Assembly (NCBI GenBank): GCA_022414725.1
Contig: CM039463.1
Location: 54,010,185 to 54,074,184, forward strand
Reading direction: 5' to 3'
DNA length: 64,000 bases
Origin: Microglena sp. YARC
Lineage: Eukaryota > Chlorophyta > Chlorophyceae > Chlamydomonadales > Chlamydomonadaceae
Part shown: positions 10,746-21,290 of the stretch, piece after piece
Layout of the letters: each line of letters begins with the position of its first letter
Numbering within the stretch: the first letter of the stretch is position 1
Translations under genes and position numbers: made by a program
The notes under the pieces: generated by a model
Seen by the model: the letters and a program-made list of their open reading frames with translations, nothing else
Database searches by the model: none
Told to the model about the DNA's origin: nothing

Positions 10746-11827
10746 TCTTAAAAGCTTGCATGCCCTCATCTCGTACTTCCCGATTAATAAACTTTCACAA
10801 CCACTCATCCCCCCCCTTATCCTCACGGAACCTTTATTTTTCAACCCGAATTTCAATAGCGAAAATTCAGGTTATAGTATTAATTCCTGGAAAAAATATT
10901 GCATATGCTGGCCTCACTATGGTCCAACATATTTGGGACACCAGCACGCAATCCTTTATGACCACCCCAGATTGGATACGTCACCTTCCTCACTTAAAAT
11001 TCAGAGAAAATAAACGTGCGCTTCTTATCTCTGCTATCCGTAATAACCCCCTCATGATTCAAGCTTTAGGTTCCACCAACTATCATAATTACACCAACAC
11101 AGATATTATCGACTCCTGGCTCGAATCATGGGGCTGGGAAAACATCGATTCGCTAGATACCATCTCTACTTCCAAGCTCTATCGAGGCATCTTCCCCCAT
11201 TACCCCCCTAGATTTATCCATCAATGGAATGATATTCTTCTAGATGAACATAGACAACTAACTCACAATTGGTTTAAATTCATCTGGAAACTTTCTATCC
11301 CTCGGAAGATGAAAGACATGCTTTATTCTTTACTCAATAACTCTCTTCCCACTATTTGCAAAGTTACTCACACTACAAATCACCTTTGCCCTACGTGCAC
11401 ACAGTCCACTGAAACTATCCCACACATCCTAGTTGAATGCCCGTATGCCCAATCCCTCTGGAAATGGGCTTGCTCAGTTTACACCCGTTGGAAACCCAAC
11501 GCTAGATTCTCTAATTTCACATTCCAATTATGGATCCATAAACTCCTGTCCAAAACTGACACCCTTGAATGGATATTTTGGTCCATTCCTGTCTTCAAAA
11601 CCCTTTGGCTTGCCCGCTGTTCCAAACTTTATTCTGATACGACTTTTTCTTTCAATGAATTATGCTCTCGTTGCATATCTCAATGGCTCTCATCAGCCTT
11701 GATTATGTCTAAGTACTACAGCCCTAACCTTTTCCACCCCATCATCTCTGTTAACCCCTCATCCCATTCCATTACCTGGAATGGCCCTTCTTTTAATCAA
11801 CCCTTAACCTTCCCACTTTCCGGCTAA
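10746..11827 (+). pseudogene. LINE ORF2 C-terminal zinc-finger region
   Basis: This is the other half of the LINE cut by copia-1. It contains WKLSIPRKMKDMLYSLLNN followed by CPTCTQSTETIPHILVECPYAQSLW, the CxxC...HxxxxC zinc-binding module found after the RT of L1-like elements. A frameshift near 10770-10800 separates the first bases after the target duplication from the long frame 10760-11827. The following 11828-12020 holds a short open stretch (about 11930-12075, acidic, ending GECEVEE) of unknown meaning. Confidence 0.85.
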
Positions 11828-12020
11828 CCAACTTTTCTTTCTACCTATATATGCAAATGCTAATAACAAGGTTTCAATCTTATCAAGTATCCCTTTCGCT
11901 GCAAACCCTATCCCCTTTTCTATAGACCTCTACCACCTCTACCCCTTTGGAATTCGACATAGAGGACATCCAACTTGAGCAGAACTCCATAAAGGACGTC
12001 GCCAATGTCACCATTCATGC

Positions 12021-13107
12021 TCACATCGAGCTTATTGCCGCTCTAAAACAGGGGGAGTGCGAGGTGGAGGAGTGACGGATCCAGGATTTGCACAGGTAGT
12101 GGCGTGCTGCCCAGGTGGCATCACTGTTGGGGCAGCCCCATGCTTGGTGCGCGTGACTGCCTTCGGTCTGCGTGGGCCACGCCCACCATTGGTTTCCTTC
12201 CAGGTCCCCAATGGAATCTGCCTCGTAGTCTGCGTCAGTAACAGTGGCGTGAGGTTGGTAACGCTGGGTGGGTGGGGTGGAGGGTTCAATAGAAGCAGGA
12301 GATTTAACGTTATCGGTTGTGTTCTGCGCAATTGCGTAACCGGGCGCAAGTTGTCCGTGTGAGAGGGGAAGTGGGTCGGAGTGTATTGGGGAGGCGACAG
12401 TTTGGAGGGAGGAGAGGTGAACGGTGAGGCGGTTCAGGGACCGTTTGTGGTGTTTAGTAACTTTGTGTAAGGTGATAAGAGAGAGATCTTTAGTGCTGAC
12501 AAGGTGAGTTCCCATGGGGGTGACCAGGTCATGGTATGAATAGATGTCTAGGTCATGGAATGGCGTCATGAGTGATACAGGGATTGCCTGTGGAGGGAGA
12601 GGAAGAGAGTGTATGTTAAGTTTGTCAAGAAGTTCTGTGTCATTCCAAGAAATTGTTATGTCAGATTTTTTAATAATTTCCAGCTGGCGGGCTAGGGACA
12701 TATACTTAAGTTGCTTGCGGGATAGAGAGAGAGGATCTAGAGTGGTCATGGTGAAAGTTGATTTATTAAGGAGAGCTCTAGTGAGGATTCCCAGGTGACC
12801 TTGCTCGTTCATGGACTGGGTGAGGGCTGTTGCAGTAATCTGGGAATATTCAGTGAGTAGAGAGGGCACCCCTAGTCCTGCCTCTGTTTTAGGGAGGTGG
12901 AGTGCTCTTGTCGGAAAAGATCTGGGAAGTGAGCAACAGAGTTTAACTGTTTTTAATACTGCTCTGTCAATGACATGAATGTCGGTTAGTGAGAAGGGAG
13001 CTACTATCATGGGGTATTTAATAGCTGCTCTGACATATTGTGAAATTATTCGTAAGCATTGGGTGGGGGTCGCCCTGTTTTTAGCTTTGGTGAGGATACT
13101 CAGCCCT
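12021..13107 (-). pseudogene. Reverse-transcriptase thumb fragment (inverted)
   Basis: Read on the minus strand it starts near 13107 (LSILTKAKNRATPTQ) and contains RAAIKYPMIVAPF, LPKTEAGLGVPSLLTEY and a helical region. These resemble the thumb and connector after the palm of non-LTR RTs. There is no palm and no YxDD box. It is cut on the right by a 22-bp T run (A run on the coding strand). It could be the missing upstream part of the retroelement A/B family, but nothing in the window joins them. Confidence 0.55.
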
Positions 13108-13129
13108 TTTTTTTTTTTTTTTTTTTTTT
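13108..13129 (-). repeat. Poly(A) tail on minus strand
   Basis: A run of about 22 T on the plus strand ends a minus-strand retroposed segment lying to its right (13130 to about 14900). That segment appears to have inserted next to or into the RT thumb fragment. I could not find a convincing target duplication. Confidence 0.6.
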
Positions 13130-13188
13130 ATTGTTACAAAGAGTAGAAGACCGTGAAAACAACTGAACCGTCTGACGGTACTTAGCAG

Positions 13189-13615
13189 TACATCGACGAC
13201 GCTGCCCCCTGATAGGGCAGTGGCGTTGAGGGCTGCAAGCTAAGCAGTCCTGCAAACCAGATGGCAGGACTTGGGAGGGCACAGCACTAGGGCAATGCCG
13301 GGCGGTGCCGGTACGTAGCCCCAGCTGGCCTGGGTCAATGGACTTGGCAGTAAGTTACTGCTGCCAGTCGTAGAACAAAGGGCAGGACGGAACAAAAAGG
13401 TGGTAGAAACTGAAAACAAGGTGGTACTGGTAGTACACCGGCGAGCTTCCCAGTAAAGCAGTGGAGTCGAGGGTCGCCTAGGTACCTTAGAAAACCAGGA
13501 CTCTACAGTGGTACTTGGCAGTATATCGGCGAGCTGCCCGATGGAGCAGTGTTGTCGAGGGCAACCAAGATACCCCCAGCGAGCTGCCCGATAGAGCAGG
13601 ATTGTCGAGGGCTAC
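13189..13615. repeat. Degenerate minisatellite with hairpin core
   Basis: At least four irregularly spaced units share the core GCGAGCTGCCCGAT.GAGCAG followed by TGTCGAGGGC (near 13200, 13440, 13530 and 13577). The inner CTGC...GCAG can pair. The rest of 13130-14040 is purine-rich and shows no ORF; it is probably the 3' untranslated part of the minus-strand element. Confidence 0.6.
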
Positions 13616-14039
13616 CAGGGTAGAGAAATAAGGGGGAGGTACTCAGCAGAAGGATGACAAAACTACTCCAAAAAGGCAGCTCTGAGCCGAAAAAAAGAGA
13701 AAAAGAGGAAACTAGAGGATTATGAAGAAAGACAACAACATAAGGTGCCTAGCAGTAAAGCGGGGAATCTGCCTGGGAGGCCAGGACAGCCGAGGACCGC
13801 CCGGCAGTACTACTGTAAGGTAAAGTAGTACTGAAAGAGAGTCCAAGACCGCCACAAAAACACCTGGCATCAGAGCTAAATAACTAATGGGCTAAGGCAA
13901 GGTTATAAAAGGAGATTTTTTTTTGTTTTCCTTACTACAAAAGGCAGGAAGAAAACCAAGAGTACAGGAGAGGACAAAGTGTCTGGTTCAACTAGGGGTA
14001 AGAGGGAAGAGGGGCTGTAGGGACTCTGCTAAAGAGGGA

Positions 14040-14900
14040 TTAAGGGGATAGCATATCGGTATCTTCAAAGTGGCGCTTTCTGTTCATGGAAGAGGTGGAG
14101 GCTACTGGTCGCGGAATCTCAGGGGAGGTAGAGGACAGCTTCCTCCGCTTGAAAAAGAAGGTATAGGTCTGCTTGGTCGGAAGGGCGTCTGCGTGTTCTC
14201 GACCCTTGAAGATATCATGCAGGGGGAGCTGAACTTGAACCTTCTCAGGAGTATCAGGGGCAAGCCCGTTAACCCTCATGAGGATGTCAGAGGAGGGAAT
14301 GCTCTTGCCATGTAAGAAGACAGGGTTGAATTCATCTAGAATAGCTCCATGACAGTGGTTCCAAAGGCCATGCTTCTTACCCATACGGTCCAGAAGGGGT
14401 TTAAGAAGATCTAGCCCAACCAGGAGGGGGCCTTGGACCCTAACTGGAAAGAACTCAGTTTCAATCATCTGGCCCACAATGGAGCCTTTAGAGGCACGAT
14501 AAGCTATCCTGATCTGAATTTCAGGGGGGTGCGAGACAGCATCTGCAAAGGAGGATGCTGTAAAAAGGGAGCCATGTTGATCACCCAGTCGGTGATCACC
14601 CAGTCGGTGATCACCCAGTCGGTGATCACCCAGTCGGTGATCACCCAGTCGGTGAAGAGCCACTAAGTGGCAACCCAGTGAGATTTCATCCAGGTCCAGG
14701 GCGACATGGTAGTCTGCCCCTTTGTGAAAGCCTCTGGCTGTGACGATGTGTGAAGGGGTGGCCTGGATGAGCTGGTTACTCGAGGAACTCCACGAGACGG
14801 CGGCCAAGTCAAGAATTGCCTTTTTCAGCAGGTTTGCTGAATTGGGTGGCCACGCTCTAAATGTTACCGTGCATATAGAATAACTCCCACCTCACACCCT
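14040..14900 (-). CDS. Uncharacterised retroposed ORF with 5-aa repeats
   Basis: The minus-strand frame is open from about 14900 (upstream of any ATG) to 14040. It contains AILDLAAVSW, then five tandem copies of HRLGD encoded by a 15-bp repeat. Next come FPVRVQGPLLVGLDLLKPL and a basic C-terminus, FKRRK. The GLDLLKPL phrase recalls the C-terminal loop of retropepsins, but no DSG/DTG triad is visible, so a protease call is not supported. It probably belongs to the poly(A)-tailed segment ending at 13108. Function unknown. Confidence 0.4.
14578..14654. repeat. 15-bp tandem repeat, five copies
   Basis: The unit TGATCACCCAGTCGG is repeated five times almost perfectly. It lies in frame inside the minus-strand ORF and encodes HRLGD repeats. 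Each unit holds a TGATCA palindrome. Confidence 0.95.
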
Positions 14901-14918
14901 GACAGGATCCGCGAGGCC

Positions 14919-16064
14919 ATGACATCCTCCGACAGCAGCGCACCTGCACCACCGGCGCGCCTGCTCCACCTTACCTACGGATCCCAATACAAAGCCCTGC
15001 ACATCACGAGCGGGCGGGGCAAGCGCTCCTATAACGACGACAAACTAGTCACTTCCACTGTTGTCCACGTTCAATGGGCCCCAACCATCATCCACAACGA
15101 ACATATCAACTCCTACACACACATGGGATACAGCATCCACCACAGCACACCTCTTACCTCCACTACCTCCACCATACATTGGAAACCCCAATCTCACCAT
15201 GCGTCTCACCTTGTTGAACTTTTGGGACAACCAGCATACGACCAATTAACCCACACTTTTAAAACTACTCCCCCATTAACCACACACCTCAACCCTAGGA
15301 AGGACACCCACCTTACTAACCTTCAACAACAAGGCCAATGGGCCACCTCCCCAGGATTCAATGCTGACAACCACAACCTTGTTCACAAACTTCTGAAAAT
15401 TGACACACACGACAGGCATCCAGACTGGGACATTCAACCACCCTCAGCCTACATTATACAAACAGGCATCCTCACCACTCTGGATGACCAATCCACACAC
15501 ACACACACCAACGTTTCATATCTTTATAACCCCACTGGTCACTGTCTTGGGCACATTCCCAATGACAGACTTACCTCTCTCAAACAAAACTATGACCACT
15601 TCAAAAATCACCACCCTACCAAATGGAACCAATTGACCCAAGGAGGGACATATCACACTGACTTAGCTGCCCTCTTCACCAGATACAGAGCTGATCCTTC
15701 CGCCACCAACACTCTTTCCCCCCTCCTCTACCAAGCTGCAGCTGCCCTGGGCATTACTCACCATCGTACTTCTAACCCTCTTAGCTACGACCAAGGCCTC
15801 ACCAGCTTCTCTTCTACCAGCCCTGCTGATCAGCTCTTTGGCTCTAACCAAGACCCCTTTCTTACCATCTGGACTGGGGGCTCCCTGGTGGACATTCCTA
15901 ACTCCACTACACAAGCACACCAAGCTCTACGGTGGGCCCTAGCCAGTGCTGACCATGCTGAAAATATTCTCAGCCCTACCTGCACCCTGATGCTCCTTCA
16001 TGACGACCTTGCTGCCCCCTACAAAACTCTCCTCCATCACTCATGGATTCACTATATTCACTAG
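14919..16064 (+). pseudogene. Conserved N-terminal module of retroelement A
   Basis: The 381-aa frame aligns with 48481-49975 of element B. Shared blocks include LHLTNLQQQGQW, HPDWDI.PP, Y.PTGHCLGHIP, LFG and RWALASADHAENI followed by a hydrophobic strand TCTLMLL. The sequence continues in another frame after about 16050 (FTIFTRPQSEFYATSEIWLG). The last third, a strand, a P-rich loop, W.G and a second strand ending in N, loosely recalls the second half of PCIF1-type adenine-N6 methyltransferases. The NPPF motif is absent, so this is only a suggestion. Confidence 0.6.
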
Positions 16065-16689
16065 ACCACAGTCTGAATTTTATGCTACCTCTGAAATCTG
16101 GCTTGGCAGCAAATCTCACACTCCACCCTCCACCCAAAAACTGCACCTCATCCTTATATGCAACCCCAACAGCCAAGAGACCTACTTTCCTAAACTCCTA
16201 GATTTTATTAACCAATGGACATACTACATGCAAAGCCTCTACTCATCTTGGGAGCCCTCCACTATCACACCACCTCCCACTCTTACCTCCTCTGACATTG
16301 TAATTACCTACCCACGGAAACTCAAATCTCTTGTCAAAAAAACCCGGCAAACTCTACTCCACCAACACCCTCCTCCCTCTCTTCTTACCACTACTCACCC
16401 ATGTCTCCACCTACCTACCCCCTCCTCAGGCCTCCAGGTCTACACAGATGGCAGCCTAATAAAAGGTAAACCAGGGCACCCTAGCAAAATAGGTGCTGCA
16501 GTATATGTCCCGGCTGGCAGACAAAGCTACACCATCAACCCTGGGGGAATAGGGGCCACCAAAACTAACAACAGGGCAGAACTGGTAGCCATCCACCAAG
16601 CCCTTCTCAACATTGACTATGAAAAATCTCTTACACTCCATACAGACAGCCTCTGCTCTCTTCAACTTATTAAAAAAAATGATTCATGA
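16050..16689 (+). pseudogene. Retroelement A RNase H (first part)
   Basis: The frame 16000-16689 carries the tail of the preceding module and then RNase H: VYTDGSLIKG (first Asp), NNRAELVAIHQALL (Glu) and LHTDSLCSLQLIKK (second Asp). A frameshift in the A run near 16670-16680 moves the last part, THTGILGNDRADILARKA-like (His and fourth Asp), into the next frame. The domain has the cellular/LINE DEDD layout, not the LTR-element tether type. Confidence 0.85.
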
Positions 16690-17980
16690 CCCTACCACAA
16701 CAACCCGTTCTATTCATACTGAACTACTGCAATCAATTCAAAAACACCTCATTCAACGCATCCTGCATGGCTCACACACCACTCTTTGTAAAGATCGTTC
16801 CCACACAGGTATCCTTGGAAATGACAGGGCAGACATTCTGGCACGCAAGGCAGCTGAGCACCCTGCCTCCACCAATTTCACTGACAACACTGGGGAAATC
16901 CCCCGCCACAATGTCTACTGGCCCACAGTTCAACCTCCTCGCACACCCATGGGAGATATTCCCCCACGCATCCTAGCACCTAACCTTACACAAGGTATCA
17001 CCTCTAACCTGCCCACTAGCTGCCACCTTGGCCAACACCCTCTTAAAGGGATTTATGCAACCACCTGGGCTGATAACACTCCCCACCAACTTCCTCATGC
17101 AAGTAACCAATTTTGGACCTCAACCCTTATCCAACATAAAACTAAATTCCACATCCTTAAAGCCCGCTGGGGTAGACTGTGGAACCGTAAACTTGCATTC
17201 CGCTGGAAACTACCTTATATTACCAGCACTCACCCACCCACGAACTCCCTATGCCCCATCTGCCACACCTGTGAGGACGGAGCGGGCCACATCCTGGCGG
17301 GCTGCACACACCGGACTTTCAAGGGGCTCTATATCAAGAGACATGACGCCGCAGTGCGACTCATCCACAAGGCCATTTGCACCGGAGCCCTGGGATCCCT
17401 CAGAATGATCATGGACGCTGGCAAGGAAGAGGACCTCCCCAGAGGGGTCCTGGGCAAACGTCTCCCTGACTGGCTACGCCCCTCCACTATTACTGTAGAG
17501 GACTGGAAGAGAATGAGACCTGACCTCGCCGTCCTACCTGACATAGACTCTCCTACCTGTATGGCTGATAAAGAACTCTGGGTTCTTGAGCTTGGATACT
17601 GCTCTGATACCAACCATGCTACTAAGTTTATCACTAAACACGCCCAGCATGTTGAATTAGTAAATGGCCTTAGATCTGCTGGATACCTCGTTCACTACGA
17701 AGTTATCACCGTTGGAACAACTGGTACTATTCCAACCTCTTTTTTGACTTCTATGACCACACTTGGACTTGGAGACCGTGTGCCCTTAAACTGGCGGACA
17801 CAGTCCACTCCCACACCATCACTAGCTTTCAGAGTATTTTACAGTGCAGACGTTTTATGGAAGCACACCCCGGGTCGATACCCGGGGACTAGCACACAGA
17901 CCGTCCCCCCTCTCAGGTTTTGTCTTGCCAGCTGCATTGTGCTGGTGCTTCCCAACCGGGGTGAAAACCCCCCGTATTAA
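16690..17980 (+). pseudogene. Retroelement A zinc finger and PD-(D/E)XK-like endonuclease
   Basis: After the RNase H tail come WGRLWNRKLAFRWKLPY, the zinc-binding CPICHTCEDGAGHILAGCTH followed by an RHDAAVRLIHKAI helix, then MRPDLAVLPD...LWVLELGYCSDTNH..KF and VHYEVITVGTTGTIP. The pattern RPD, then about 20 residues, E, then K, with a VG.TG.IP strand, resembles the restriction-like endonuclease at the C-terminus of R2/Dualen-type non-LTR elements. The zinc finger before it is also typical. Catalysis is inferred from motif spacing. Confidence 0.75.
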
Positions 17981-18172
17981 GCTGCACCGGCATGATGTGG
18001 CCACGATGCCTGCTGGTCAGGCATCGGTGGTGATTCTTTTAACTGAGGTGGCCCTACGGTGACTATGGCTAGCTCCGGCTTACGCTATGGTGTCCTTAAC
18101 TTCACGTCCTGTGAGTAACGGTATTACACGGATGTAACAATTTCAATTTAAATTTAAATTTAAAAAAAATTA

Positions 18173-18540
18173 CAAATCCATCTCACGCACTTGCGGATCT
18201 TGGAATTAAGCACTGCCGACCTTCGTGTTGCAAACTACGTGGTACATTTCGCCTCGCAGCAATACAGATAAGGCGGCTTGGCCCGTCCCTCCTCGCCAGG
18301 GACCCGATTTTCGCTATTTTTCCTTCTTCGCCCATTCTCGCAGGCTTATTCAGTTGAAGTTTCTCAATTATTGGCTTTCGACACGCGCCTAGGACTTGTC
18401 TTTGAACCAATTCCTCGCAATTCTTGGTGCCCCCTAAGTTCAACTCTGAAAGTCGCCCATCGTCTCATTAAGCGCGCGCGGTTCCCTGATTCGCATGCAG
18501 CTGAGGCAACATGGGAAGGTTCCATGCTGCCACCCCTTGC
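18173..18540. other. Spacer without recognised gene
   Basis: Short frames exist on both strands (for example 18278-18586) but none has a recognisable domain or codon pattern. The longest overlaps the start of the minisatellite. I see nothing supportable here. Confidence 0.5.
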
Positions 18541-18790
18541 TCTACTTGCATGGTATATTGGTACGGTAAGGCATGGTGCAGAATAGCATGATATTGAATG
18601 GTTTATACCTACATGCATGGTACAATGGTAGATTTGTATGGTATGGCGTGCTGGTGCAGCATAGCACTGTATGTTATGGTTTATACCAACATGCATGGTA
18701 CAATGGTATAATAGTGGGGCATGGCATGTTGTAGCATAGCATTGTATGATGTGTACCTAAATGCATGGTATATTGGTATAGTATGGAGTG
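18540..18790. repeat. Minisatellite, about 90-bp period
   Basis: Three diverged units share TGCATGGTA.AATGGTA.A, then a GGCATG block, then AGCATAGCA.TGTATG and a TATACC..CATGCATGG junction. It grades into the GT-rich satellite further right. Confidence 0.8.
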
Positions 18791-18949
18791 ATGGTTGTGA
18801 AATATATGATTCTAAACGTAGAAGTGATGATGATGGTCATGGTGAGATTGGTAGTACTGATGGTGTTAATGAGAAGATGATTGCGATCATGTTATGTGGT
18901 GTCGTAGTGCCTGCTTCAGTAGTTGTGTGTGGGTTGTGCTGCAGTTGGA

Positions 18950-20275
18950 TAAACAGTTATGTGTGTGTGCAAGGTGTGTCTGAGTGTGTTTCTGTGTGCA
19001 TAGGGTAGTGCATGGATAGCCAGTGTGTATGTGCATGGTGTAGTGCATGGATAGCTAGTGTGTGTGTGGGTGAGTGCCTGAGTGTGTTGTTTGTGTCGAT
19101 GGGATTGTCTTGTAGTGCATGGGGATGGCCATGTGTGTGTATGTAAGTAGGGCCGTGTGGCAGTGCATGCGTAGCCCCTTGTGTGTGCGTGTGTGAGTGT
19201 CTGGGTATGTGTGAATGTGTGCATAGGGTTGTCTTGTAGTGCATGGATGGCCTGGTGTGGGTGCGTGAGTGTCTGATTGGGTTGTGTTTGTCCATGGGAT
19301 TGTCTTGTAGTGCATGGATGACCAGGTGTGTGTATCTGTGTACGGAAACAGATCTGTGTGGCAGTGCATGTGTAGCCAGATGTGTGTGCATGTGCCTGGG
19401 GTTGTCTTATAGTGCATAGATGGCCAGGTGTGTGTATTTGGTATGAACAGTGCTGTTTGGCAGTGCATGTGCAACCGGTGGTTCGTTAGTTTGTTTGCAT
19501 GCGTGAGTGTCTGGGTGTGTTTGTGTGTGCATGGATTTGTCTTGTATTGCATGGATAGCCAGATGCGTGTGTATGTGCGTGCACAGTGCTGTGTGGCGGT
19601 GCATGGATAGCCAGATGTGTAATTTGTGCATGCACAGTTCTGTGTTGCAGTGCATGGTTAGCCAGATGTGTGTGTATGTGCATGCACAGTGCTGTGTGGC
19701 AGTACATGGATAGCCAGATGTGTGTGTATGTGCGCGCACAGTGCTGTGTGGAAGTGCATGGATATTAATTTGTATTGTGCTTGCATATCCGTGTATTTGA
19801 GTGTGTTTGTGTTTGCATGGGGTCATCTTGTAGTGCATGGACAGCCAGGTGTGTGTGTACGTACTTGCACTTATAATGCCTGTGCGACAGTGTATGCATG
19901 TGTAGCCAGTTGTTTTGTGTGTGCATGCTTGAGTGGCTGAATGTGTTTGTGTTTGCATGCGGTTGTCTTGTGGTGCATGCATAGCCAGAGGTGTGTGTAT
20001 GTGCGTGCACAGTGCTGTGTTGCAGTGCGTGGATAGCCAGTTGTGTGTGGGGGGGCGTGCACAGTGATGTGTGGCAGTGTAAGGATGGCAATTTATTTTG
20101 TGCGTGCATGCGTGTGTATTTGAGTGTGTTTGTGTTTGCATGGGGTTGTCTTGTAGTGCATGGATAGCCAGATGTGAGCGTATGTACTAGCACATGGCTG
20201 TGCGACAAAGTATGTGTAGCCAGTTGTTTTGTGTGTGCATGCTTGATTGGCTGAATGTGTATGTGTTTGGGTCAA
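18950..20275. repeat. Degenerate GT-rich satellite, 1.3 kb
   Basis: The array is built from GTGCATGGATAGCCAG followed by TGTGTGTATGTGCRTGCACAGTG and CTGTGTGGCA. Steps of about 51-55 bp (19598, 19651, 19702) mix with longer higher-order units containing TTGTCTTGTAGTGCATGG. The lack of stops on the minus strand produces long His/Thr frames that are artefacts of the repeat. Confidence 0.92.
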
Positions 20276-20329
20276 TAAAGTCCATCTACAAGACAGTCCA
20301 GGCACGTTTAATACTCCTTCAAACTTAAC

Positions 20330-20740
20330 AACCCTACAAAATGTCAATTGTCGTAGAAACGAAGCTACATCCATCAATGCAATTCAACTAAATCTAAATA
20401 TATTGAATTCAAATGAATGCAACTCGAATCAATTAAATGCATTCAATTCAAGTCAATACAACACAATTTTTATTCTATCAAATTAATTAAATAAATTTTA
20501 ATTAATTAATTAACTAATTAATACAATTAAATTTAATTGATAATTAATTAAATATAATGTAATTAATTAATTAATCAATACCTTATAATTAATCAATATA
20601 TTTAACAGAATTTGATTAATTCCTTTTAATCTTATTATTCATTAATGTATACAATTTATTTATTTAATGAAACAATTATACAATAATAAAATTATAAAAT
20701 TAAAATTTTAATCAAATACAGATTATTTAAAACATTTTCA
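20330..20740. other. AT-rich spacer with TTAATTAA-type runs
   Basis: The sequence is dominated by AATTAATTAA, ATTCAA and TTTAAT words, with no open frame of note. It ends at the CGGGACGCGCCTCC motif, which also occurs near 21766. Confidence 0.7.
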
Positions 20741-21144
20741 TTCGGGACGCGCCTCCAGGCGCCCTTTATTTGAAGAGGGATTAGCCCCATGAAAATGTCC
20801 GTTCGTTCGTTCGTTCGTCCGTGTGTCACCAACCACATTTTCAGGTTTTATGAAAAACATCAAAAAATTGAACATTCTATATTTTTGATGAATTGTAAGA
20901 CTTATTTACACCGGACAAATTTTCACCAGAGCACATATGAGCATCGCAATTCACGAAAAGGAGCTCAGGTTGGGCCAAAAAGCTACAATTCTCGGTTGAC
21001 AATTTGATTTCAGGGTGTTTTAACATTTCAAATTTAAACCACTTTAACATGTGCGTACACATAGGTTTGGGAGCAGAATTGTCGTCAAAAATTCGAGGCG
21101 AAACATGTAAGCATCACAATGGACGAAACATTCCCCTAGGGCAC
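20741..21144 (+). repeat. Dispersed repeat block with CGTTCG run and copy 2 of 48-144
   Basis: It opens with CGGGACGCGCCTCCAGGCGCCC (the motif recurs, diverged, at 21579 and 21766), then a CGTTCG tetranucleotide run (20801-20820), and ends with the 97-bp copy (21048-21144) of the repeat at 48-144. It looks like one dispersed repeat family; coding capacity is not evident. Confidence 0.65.
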
Positions 21145-21180
21145 GTGCTATAATTAGCCCACGGGCCCCACCTCAGGGTC

Positions 21181-21290
21181 GTGCGTGGGGCAGGGGCGGG
21201 GGCCACCGGGCAGGGGCGGGGGCGGGGGCGGGGGCCACCGGGCGGGGGCAGTGCCGGGGGCAGGGGCAAGCCACGCCACCTGCCGCTGGC
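21181..21290 (+). repeat. G-rich tandem repeat with quadruplex potential
   Basis: Repeated GGGGCGGGGGC and GGGCCACCGGGC words give more than eight G3+ runs within 110 bp on the plus strand. No gene is near enough to assign a role. From 21290 to 22560 I see only AT-rich spacer and no gene. Confidence 0.75.

Larger units (their letters stand above)
529..11827 (+). mobile_element. L1-like LINE, split by a Copia element
   Basis: The LINE reads APE endonuclease (from 1227), reverse transcriptase (2174-4076), then after the copia-1 insertion a 3' zinc-finger region (10746-11827). The 5-bp sequence ACCCT at 4072-4076 is repeated at 10741-10745, so the two halves were once joined. Frameshifts near 2150, 3090 and 10800 show it is dead. 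The 5' end is put near 529 only because the first ORF starts there. The 3' end is not sharp, and no poly(A) was recognised after 11827. Confidence 0.85.
14905..18172 (+). mobile_element. Retroelement A: RNase H plus PD-(D/E)XK family
   Basis: This 3.3-kb copy is related over its full coding length to retroelement B (48464-61638). Order: conserved N-terminal module, RNase H, zinc finger, endonuclease-like domain. No reverse transcriptase lies in it, so it is probably 5'-truncated or depends on another source of RT. The 3' end is put near 18172, in an A-rich stretch after an AATTTAAATTT run. Two frameshifts (near 16050 and 16680) inactivate it. Confidence 0.7.

Noticed and set aside
14578..14654. 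Possible CRISPR-like array
   Set aside because: The 15-bp units are head to tail with no spacers, and the setting is a eukaryotic transposon. The same applies to the 16-bp and 48-bp repeats.
18916..20377. Long minus-strand ORFs rich in His, Thr and Ala-Ile-His repeats
   Set aside because: They follow the GT-rich satellite exactly, overlap each other in all three frames, and have no recognisable domain.
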